Shown: piece by piece, positions 8,065 to 15,900 of the stretch
Layout: each line of letters starts with the position of its first letter
How positions within the stretch are numbered: position 1 is the first letter of the stretch
From: a virus
IMG/VR virus record: IMGVR_UViG_3300028837_002030
Span: 1-27,610 of that record
Reading direction: 5' to 3' (one strand)
DNA: 27,610 nucleotides
The notes under the pieces: model-generated
What the model saw: the letters and a program-made list of their open reading frames with translations, nothing else
What the model was told of the DNA's origin: nothing
The model's database searches: none
Made by a program: the position numbers and the translations under genes

Positions 8065-9128
8065 CCGTTGCAACAAATGAAGCCATCCTTGGCTTCGGAC
8101 CACAGCCGGCCAAGGGCACACTGGCGACCACGTGGTATCGCCACAAGGGAAGCCGGGTGGACTTTGGCCCGCAACAGACAATTCGACAGTTCCCGCCCGA
8201 GATTGGCGGGGGCTTCCACCCCACGGGGGCCTACAAGGAAATGGCCTTCGGGGGCGGCCAGGCCATCATGAACCCGCGTCTGGAGAACGTGATCGGCTGG
8301 CTGCTCTACGCCGTTGTCGGGAAGCTCTCCGATGTACCCGATGCGCCAGAGGAGGGCATGGATCGTCACATCTTCACCCCGCCTGACCACTACTACGACA
8401 TGCCCTGGCTATCCCTGCGGCGCTACATCCCCGGAGCGACTGGCACCAGTGACAACTACGGTGAGGTCATTCTGGATGCCCGCGCGGTTGGCATGCGGCT
8501 GGCCTGTGCGCCCGGCGCGATCCTCACCAGCGCGTTCACGTTCGTGGGCCGCGAGCCCAAGGGGTCCCTGGTTGGTGTGGATACCTGGGAGTGGGACAAC
8601 ACCTACGAGCGGTATCCCAGCGTGCCACTGGCCCACCAGGGGTATCTGAAGCTGGGAGGCACAGACACGAAGGCGACGGCACTGACCTTTGACCTGGTGA
8701 ACCAGTACACCTCGCCCCGCGAGGAGCTGATCATCGGCTCGCCATACCCCGATGACTTCATCATGCAGTTCCAGACGCTCACTGTCACTTGGACCTACAA
8801 GTGGCACAACCCGGATCTCTACAATGCCTTGCTGTGTGGCAGCAACGCGGAGAGCGACGGGGTGATCGACTGGTCACCAGCTGTGCACAGCGATGAGTTT
8901 GAGTTCGACATCACCAGCCCAGGCAACGCGACCGGGCAAACGAGCCCCTGGCGGCTGAACGTCTATGCCCCCGAGTTCACCTGGCAGGCTGCTGGACCGC
9001 CCACGCTGGAGGCCGCCGGCTGGCTGGCGCTCCAGTTCACGGGCATTGCCCAAGAGCAGACCGCGGCGGACACGTTCCGCATCTGGCTGGAGAACAAGAC
9101 AGACACGTACACGTGGCCAACCCCATAG
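8061..9128 (+). CDS. Major tail tube protein
   Basis: A 355-residue beta-rich protein expected to form the hexameric rings of the tail tube. It lies between neck genes and the chaperone/tape-measure pair, the canonical place for the tube subunit, and has an excellent ribosome binding site (CAGGAGGT, 7 bases before ATG 8061), fitting a high-copy protein. Features are a short N-terminal GFGPQPAKGT segment, typical of tube proteins that begin with a substrate-like loop. Further on are repeated beta segments (ATALTFDLVNQY; FQTLTVTWTYKW) and a closing TAADTFRIWLENKTDTYTW strand pair near the C-terminus. The length is greater than lambda-type tube proteins (about 250), so an additional surface domain is likely. 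It overlaps the glycosyltransferase by 4 bases. Confidence 0.8.
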   Translation: MTVATNEAILGFGPQPAKGTLATTWYRHKGSRVDFGPQQTIRQFPPEIGGGFHPTGAYKEMAFGGGQAIMNPRLENVIGWLLYAVVGKLSDVPDAPEEGMDRHIFTPPDHYYDMPWLSLRRYIPGATGTSDNYGEVILDARAVGMRLACAPGAILTSAFTFVGREPKGSLVGVDTWEWDNTYERYPSVPLAHQGYLKLGGTDTKATALTFDLVNQYTSPREELIIGSPYPDDFIMQFQTLTVTWTYKWHNPDLYNALLCGSNAESDGVIDWSPAVHSDEFEFDITSPGNATGQTSPWRLNVYAPEFTWQAAGPPTLEAAGWLALQFTGIAQEQTAADTFRIWLENKTDTYTWPTP

Positions 9129-9142
9129 CGGGAGACGGCTAA

Positions 9143-9174
9143 GGAGGGGAGGCCACTTCAATGGTCTCCCCTCT
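9143..9174 (+). terminator. 12-bp hairpin after the tail tube gene
   Basis: Bases 9143-9154 pair with 9163-9174 (12 pairs, two of them G-U) around an 8-base loop, in the 77-base gap after the tail tube stop. No run of T follows, so it is not a classical intrinsic terminator. It may attenuate read-through, protect the upstream message, or hide the AAGGAGGGGAGG sequence that forms its 5' side. Confidence 0.55.
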
Positions 9175-9193
9175 CCTGGTACAGGAGGTATGA
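9161..9193 (+). CDS. Possible 10-codon leader ORF
   Basis: ATG 9161 to TGA 9191 encodes MVSPLLVQEV. GGGAGG at 9147-9152 is 8 bases upstream, but it lies in the 5' arm of the hairpin at 9143-9174, and the ATG itself is at the loop edge. The mini-ORF is in the same frame as the chaperone gene at 9206, ending 12 bases before its ATG. That gene has no close ribosome binding site of its own (its AGGAGG ends 17 bases upstream). Reinitiation coupling is possible; chance is equally possible. Confidence 0.25.
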   Translation: MVSPLLVQEV

Positions 9194-9205
9194 AACCGAG
9201 CAGCG

Positions 9206-9625
9206 ATGGCTAAAATCACAATTTCCGCCCTGGTGCCGGAGCGACGCGAACTCCGCACCGCCGACCCCACTGGTGAGACGTGGGTCAAGATTCAGCCCCC
9301 GGGTTATGCGGCAGAGACCGAGCGCGGGAGGCTGACCTCGAAGCGCTCCTTCTACTACAACGACGCCGGGTTTTCTGTGACCGACATAGACGTTAACACC
9401 CGGCTCCTGTGGGCTGAGGAGATCTGGCTGGCCTACATAGACACCAACCTGGACGTGGACATTGAGCAAGAGGATGGCACGGTCGTCAATATCACGTTCG
9501 AGCCACGCGACGAAATATCGCGGGGGGAGTTTATGGGTAAGTTGGCTCAGTTGCCCTCTCCCATTGTATACGAGTGGCATGCGATGCTCGTAGATGTTGT
9601 GCCGGAGTGGAGCTCCCCTTTCTAA
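9206..9625 (+). CDS. Tail assembly chaperone, upstream (G-like) product
   Basis: A 139-residue protein between tail tube and tape measure genes, the position of lambda gpG. These chaperones coat the tape measure protein during tail assembly and are absent from the virion. The sequence is beta-rich at the N-terminus (TWVKIQPPG; RSFYYNDAGFSVTDIDV), followed by helix and strand, ending LAQLPSPIVYEWHAMLVD and the last residues PEWSSPF. The final two sense codons, CCT TTC, form a slippery site directly before the TAA, so part of the ribosomes should shift -1 and make a 237-residue fusion ending at 9918. The start at ATG 9206 follows an in-frame TGA at 9191; the nearest AGGAGG is 17 bases upstream, which is unusually far. 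Confidence 0.75.
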   Translation: MAKITISALVPERRELRTADPTGETWVKIQPPGYAAETERGRLTSKRSFYYNDAGFSVTDIDVNTRLLWAEEIWLAYIDTNLDVDIEQEDGTVVNITFEPRDEISRGEFMGKLAQLPSPIVYEWHAMLVDVVPEWSSPF

Positions 9626-9663
9626 GAGACGGCTTCCAGAATGCAGAGGAGCGCCTGGAGGCC
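9616..9663 (+). promoter_or_regulatory. -1 programmed ribosomal frameshift signal
   Basis: The heptamer C-CCT-TTC (9616-9622) fits X-XXY-YYZ in the phase of the upstream gene. After a -1 slip both tRNAs re-pair on CCC and TTT. The zero-frame stop TAA follows at once (9623-9625). After an 8-base spacer, 9631-9639 (GGCTTCCAG) pairs with 9655-9663 (CTGGAGGCC) to make a 9-bp stem with one G-U pair and a 15-base loop. Slippery site, spacer and stem all match the standard architecture, and lambda-type G/GT genes are a known site of such shifting. Confidence 0.85.
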
Positions 9664-9918
9664 ATAGCCGAGGCAGTCGAGCTGTACCTGGCCGCCAAGG
9701 CAGGGAAGCAGATTCCTGGTCACGAGGATGCAGGAGACGAAATGCCGGAGCCACTTTACTGGCTGCTACAGACCGAGCGCTGGGGGCTGCCCCATGGTGG
9801 CGGCTACCTCGACGAGCCCTACTACTTTATGAGGGACATTGAGTGGGCAGCACTGGGACGTGACCGCTACGAGGCCGCACAGGCAGTCAACCGTCGTCAA
9901 GAGCAAGGGGAAAGCTAA
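9622..9918 (+). CDS. Tail assembly chaperone, frameshifted extension (T-like)
   Basis: The -1 frame continues from CTA 9622 for 98 codons to TAA 9916-9918. It is normally read as the C-terminal part of a 237-residue fusion starting at 9206 (lambda gpGT analogue). The extension opens LRDGFQNAEERLEAIAEAVELYL, helical and acidic, and ends with a helix RDRYEAAQAVNRRQEQGE. The T part is what binds the tape measure protein in lambda. The frame is also open upstream to a GTG at 9574, but neither that nor GTG 9607 has any purine-rich ribosome binding site, so independent initiation is unlikely. The stop overlaps the tape measure ATG by one base. Confidence 0.75.
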   Translation, partial: LRDGFQNAEERLEAIAEAVELYLAAKAGKQIPGHEDAGDEMPEPLYWLLQTERWGLPHGGGYLDEPYYFMRDIEWAALGRDRYEAAQAVNRRQEQGES

Positions 9919-12900
9919 TGCAGGCATCACACGTTCGCCGCATCTACACCCGCGCGATGGATGTGCTGGGCATGGACGTCCAGCAGGTCAACCGCGCGCT
10001 TCAGCAGCAGTTTGGGTTTGCTTTTGAGGACCAGCCCGAGGAGGCTCTGTGGGGAGCGCTACAGACTCACGTAGCCGGGCGTGGTGGCTTCATGGGGCCG
10101 GGCGCGCGCTTCTCCTCTTGGGAGGCAGCCCACAGCCCCGTCGCCCGCCAGTTTGCCGAGGCCACTTCACGCCCCCTCAAGCCTGGCAAGGCTGCTGAGG
10201 AGGGCGAGTACCAGTATGGCGGGCGTGCCTATCCCTTCGAGACCCTAGCGGCTAGCCCTGGCTACTCTATCGAGGGAGGCCAAGTCACGATGGGTGTGCC
10301 CAAGGCTGGGAGAGCACCTAAGTTCTGGCGGAATGCCTTCCAGCAAGGTCCACTGGTATGGTTCTCTGGTCGTCCTGTAACCGAATCCGCTGTCTTGCCC
10401 CAGGAGGAGACCATCCGCGCAGGCGAGCCCATGCATCGAGTGCAGGCCCTGATTGGTCTCTCCCCTGTCGCCCCTCCGGGCGGTGGCTGGTACGACCCCG
10501 AGTTGGGCATACCTGTACGCCACGCCATGCGGCGCACTCGGTTACCCGAGGGCATCACTGAAAAGGACATCACGCTTGCTGCCGGCCAGGCAGTTAGGGC
10601 AGGAGAGCCTGTCAAGGCGTTTCCCGGCCATACAGGCTTCGAGCTTAGTGGTCAGTACGAGGCTGCCTATGTAGGTCACTGGGGTGTTGTGCCGCGTGTG
10701 TCCTACGATGCCCAGGGGCAACCTAACACCTACAACGAGCTTATGGTGCAGTTCAGCCAGACGTTCCCTAAGGGTGCGCCACTGCCTATCAAGGCTGGCC
10801 CGAAGTCCGGTGCAGGCCCCTGGCTTGGGCTGGGACAGGAAACGGGGGTGCAGTATGTGGCCGGGATGCGTGACCCTCTTACCACCTCTGCGATCTCTAT
10901 GGGAATGATGACCCCGGAGGAACAGCAGCAATACTTTGGTCGCTCCATCCAGGGCGAGCGCTGGACGTCGGGGCTCTACCAGGAGTGGACCGAGAAGGTT
11001 GCGATCCCCAGCCTGGGCTGGCACGAGTTGCCCCGCACTGCCTACAGTGCCAAAGACCCCACCATCCAAAAGCAGATTCAACAGGGTCTCTTAACTGGCG
11101 TGGAAGAGATCCCTGGCACGGGTATGATTAGTGCAGTCAAGCGTGTGCTGGGTATGAAGATCCCCTTTGGGGTCCAGGTCAGCGAGCCATGGCAGTTCAC
11201 CAAGGGCGTGGTGGGTGGCGAGACCGCCGATGTACTTCGTCACATCCACGGCGAGGATTTCTACCAGCATCTCCAGCGTATTGCTGAGCCCAAGCTACGC
11301 GGGCTGCGCGACCTGGGCGCAGCGTACATGGCCAACGTGGCCCCGGAGGCTTCCAGCTACCAGGCTACCCCGGCGGGGCAGATCGACTGGGCTGATGCCT
11401 ACGCGGGCGTGATGACCCGGCTGGAGGCGGAGGGGCTGACCCCTGAAGAGGCACGTCCTGGACAGGTGGGGCAGCTACTTATGCGCGAGCTGGCTGGCAT
11501 GCCAGAGACCCGGGGACGGGGAATCGCCTTCCCGCGCCCTGGCGGTGGCCAGATGGTAATGCCCAGCCCCCGCAGCGTCGAGCCCTACGGCGGTAGGACA
11601 CCAGTGGAGGGGATGACCTGGGGGCTTTACTCTCGCTATGCCAAGTTGCTGGAAGAATACCAGGGCTATGCGCGGCAGGAAGCGGGTACTCCAGCCCCTG
11701 GCTACGAGCGTGCTCTGACCGAAGCCTTCCAGGGCCGCAGCGAGACCGAGTTGGGTGGCCTGGTTGAAGCAGTTAGCAGCCCTGAGTATCGCCGAGCGGT
11801 CAGTGGCCTTCCGCTGAGGGAGGCCATCTTTGGCTGGAACGTCTCGACGATGGAGGAGCTGCCAGAGAACCGCTTCTTCATGGGCAAGGAGCTGCTTCAA
11901 CGCAAGATTGCCCCCCATGCCGGCAGGGGAGTGGATGTAGGGCGGTTGGCTGAGGACATCATCATGGGCAAGCGGGAGGCACGCGCCCTGATCTGGGGCT
12001 ATCCCACAGCCATGCCCGAGCAGGAGCTCAATGTCACCGCCCAGTTTATGAGTCTCCCAGAACTCCAGAAGCTGATGCCGGGTCTCTCCCGCGAACAATA
12101 TGAGACACTGGGCGGCGGTGTGCGCATGCCGCGTGCCCTGCAGGCTGCACTGGGCCGTGACGATGATAAGGACCCCTTTGCTGGCACCTTCACCACAGCC
12201 TGGAATATGGTGCAGGGCAGAATGCGCACCCGACATTTTACCGAGACCACCACGCGCCGTGATGTGTTGGCACAGGCAGCGGCCCACCCTGCCCGCGAGG
12301 AACAGAAGTACCTGGAGGACATCGGGGAGTTCACCTCCGTAGAGCAAGGAGCTGAGTGGCTGCGCGGCGCTGGCATGCGGCTTACCCCCGAGGAAGTGCA
12401 GCAGTCATTCGCTGGGGTGGAGAGTGCCCGCAAGGGCATCGGGATGCTGCACTCCCTGTTCGCCCGCGAACTGCCCAGCCGCATGCCTGGTGAGAGTCTG
12501 GCGGCTCGCACCACGCGTGCCCAGATGGCCATTCCCCTGGCAGCCGGCCTAGAGATCGAGGAAGTGGGTGGCACACCTGGCCGCCTGGTAGACCTGTTCC
12601 AGCGCATGAATGCTGCCACGATGGGTGGCCGGGGCCGGCGAGAGGGGGAAAGGTTCAACCTCCAGAGCCCGGCCATGATGCAATCCTCCGTGTTCCAGAT
12701 GGTGGCCGGCTGGGGCGGCGAGGAGGGCCTGACTTCCCTGGCCCGCGCCACGCTGCTGGCTGGTCCTGAGCACCCTAAGCTAGCTGGTGTTGAAGCCCAG
12801 GTCAAAGCCTACGAGGCAGCCCCCGAGGGCAGCCGCGCCCGCACTGAGGCCCTCCGCCAGATGATGCAGCAGACAGCCGGCGGTTTCCAGGAATGGGTGA

Positions 12901-15900
12901 GCCAGTCGCCGATTGGCGGAGCGCTATTTGAAGCCGCTGCTGCCCGAGAGAAGCGTGCAGGTACAACGTGGACTACAGAGAGTGGACGCACACGCGGTTA
13001 CTTCCCGACGGCAGAAGAGCAAGCAGCCGCTGAGCACGGGCAGGCCCGGCGCGCGCTGCGCCAGTCGCTGTACCGCAACGTGCAAGTCACCGATCCCGAG
13101 ACTGGTGTAGTGTCCAACCTGGCCCAGCAGCCCCTGGAACGGGCCGTGGGTGCCTATGCAGACGTGCTGCGCCACCAGGGCATGTATAGCCCTGAGATGC
13201 GTGCACGCTTGGAACAGACCATCCGTGGCCTGGGCATTGACCCCACCATGGTGGGCACCGGGGCAGAGGGCAAAGAGGCACCCCCGGCTACCGCGTCTGT
13301 GCCTGCACCCACACCTGCACCCACGCCTGTAGAATCCCTGTGGAAGGGCGGCAACCCCCCTGAGTGGTTCCGCGAGATGGAGCCCGCGCTTCGAGGCTCT
13401 GGCCTGATAGACGTAGTTGGAGCATTGCCCCCGGATGAGTATACCGAGCTTCGCAGACTACACGCCCCGCCTGGCGAGGATCGGGCAGAGAAGAGTATAG
13501 CCTTCACTGCCGGCAGAGAAATCTGGCTCAAAGAGGGCGAGCCTGGTGCCCGGGAGAACGTACTCCATGAGTTTGGCCACCGGGTGGGCCATCGCTGGCC
13601 GGGAGTCGTGAGCATGGTCCAGCGCGACATTGCGGCAGGCAAGCTCATCCCCACTGAACAGCTAGCCGAATCATACCCGGGGTTGAGCGAGGTAGGCCGC
13701 GCGCATGAGGTCCTCGGCGAGGTGATGGCAATAGCTGGTGGCCATACTGGCCGCTCGCCATTTGTCGAGATCGCAGCGCCTGAGCAAGAGACAGAGACCA
13801 TCCCGTACCTACAGGAAGCACTCCGCCGCTGGGAGCAAGAGGCTGGAGGAGCGCCAGCTCCGCTGGCCGAGGAGGTTGGGCAGGCTCCTATCGAAACTAT
13901 CCAGGGCGCGGTGGCCGCGGCTCCCACTACGCCCCAGGGGTGGAATCAGCTTGCTGGCTTCCTGGCAGCAGGGGCAGCGAGGACTGCGGGGGGAATGGCA
14001 GCACCGACTGTGGGGTCTAGGACACAAGCATCCCCAGCAGTAGTTGCAAGAGGAGCTGCGCAAGCCGGTGGGGCTGTACCGCCCCCGGGTGGGCCTCCTC
14101 CACCAGCAATGGGTGGGGCCGAACCCCCAGACGACGGTGGCAAAGACTCGATAGCCTGGCAGGCCTTCCGCCGCTTCTTCCCTGGTGGTATTGGGGACCT
14201 GCAGGCGGAACACGCGCGGATTCGTGGGGGCAAGGTACCAGGGGGCGGAGGGCTACCGTCTGACCGACGTACCCGCCAAGCACTCAACTGGATGATACAG
14301 CAGGGTGCCTCCACTGAAGACATCCAGCAGTGGGGACAGGTCATTGGCCAGGCAGGAATTGGAATGACGTGGGAGGCCACTGAGGCTGGGCCTCTCCCGT
14401 ACCATCAGTATGGATCGCCGCTTGGCGCACCCCCGTTGAGCGAGGAAGCTGCGCAGGGCCTGGCTCCTACCCAGCAGGCAGCCAGCGCACGCTTCGCACA
14501 GATGCAGGCCGAGTTCGCGGCCATGCCGCCAGAGCAGCAAGCAGCCATGCGCGCCCAGTACACAGACTTTGACCCCAACAAGGGCTACCCCTTTGGTGCT
14601 GGCGACCCAGCCCGTAGAACAGTTCGGCAGGCCGGTGGAGTTGTGGCAGGTGGCAGATGGATGCCCAGTGGAGGAGGCGGCATGCCGCCCGGTGGGCCGC
14701 CTCCCGCCGCTGGGGGCGGCGGGGCGGCTGGGGGAGGCGGAGGGGGATTGCCTCCCTTTGGCCCCGGTGGTGGCGGTAGACAGCCCCCGATTTCCCCAGG
14801 CGGTGGCGGTGGCGGTGGACAGCCTCCAACCCCTCCGAGTGGCCCACAGCCAGCAGGCTTTGGATTATCCATGCCAGATGAGGGGCCGCCAGGGCATGGC
14901 TGGGCCTCCTGGGAGCGGGGACCGGGCGGGCGCGTCTTCATGAAGGCTGGCTTCACGCCACAGACGCAGCTCGACGAGAGCATGAAGGCCGCTATCGAGG
15001 CGCTGGACAAGTGGGCGCCCCAGATCGAGAAACTGTCCAAGTCCACCGGTGAGCTGGACGATCAGCAGCGGCGGGCCGTGCGTGTCGTCAGTGACTGGGT
15101 GGGGCAGGCCCAGCACGCCTATGGCATCGCTAAGGGCTCTGATCTGGCGGAGGAGATCCCCGGTATCCAGCGCGCGCTGGGCATCCCTGGCCTGCAAGAG
15201 ATACCCCGGCTGATGGCGCAGACCCAGCTCCAGGAGCAAGAAGGCCAGGCTGGGTTTGGGCAGGGACCACTGGCTCGGTTCATTCCCAGGGGACGCGGTC
15301 TCTATGCTGGCGATATGGGGGCGTTGTCCTACGGTCTGTTCAATGTCCAGCGCCTCTGGCGCTACACCGGTGGCCAGGTCACACAAGCCATGGGCCAATA
15401 CGCGGGCTATGTTGGCCAGCAACAGCAGGCCATGGCCAGCCTGGGCATCGGCGAGGGCTACGGCGGTGAAGCTGCTGACATCATGGGCAGCCAGGCAGCG
15501 ATGCAGCGGGCTAAGCTGGGCTTCGGACGAGCTGCCTGGGAGACCTGGGGGTGGGTGCCAAGGCTCCTTGGTAATGTAGATGCATCGGGGGAGAGCTCTA
15601 CAGCGGGCCGCATGGCATCGCTGATGCTACCCTTAGCTGGTGGCCGGCTTGCTATGAACCTGGGTGCTAACGTGGCGTCTCGAATGGGCGCCCAGGGGGT
15701 TGCTGGGGGCCTTGGGCTTGCTGGCACGGTGCTTGGGAAAGCAATGCCAGCCATCGGTGGTATGCAGCTTGGGATGGAAGCGGCCACGTGGCTCCGTCCA
15801 GACGTGTATGAGGACACCGGTGACGCCGGCGCTGCGCTGATTCGTCACGTCTCAGGCACTCTCAACCCGATGGCCTGGGCAACTGCCGGCATGGCGCAGA

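Noticed and set aside
9190-9213. 7-codon ORF (ATG 9190) with AGGAGG close upstream
   Set aside because: The AGGAGG is only one base from this ATG, too close for good initiation, and the ORF ends inside the chaperone gene.
9574-9918. Second chaperone as an independent gene starting at GTG 9574
   Set aside because: No ribosome binding site, and the residues before CTA 9622 (MACDARRCC...) look non-native. The in-phase slippery site and stem explain the expression better.
13154-13927. 257-codon open frame on the - strand
   Set aside because: Shadow of the tape measure gene; Ser/Pro/Arg-rich with no recognisable domain. The + frame in the same place holds the HEFGH motif.
14641-14865. GGGC-rich tract as a CRISPR array or tandem DNA repeat
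   Set aside because: It has no fixed unit or spacers. It is an in-frame Gly/Pro linker of the tape measure protein.
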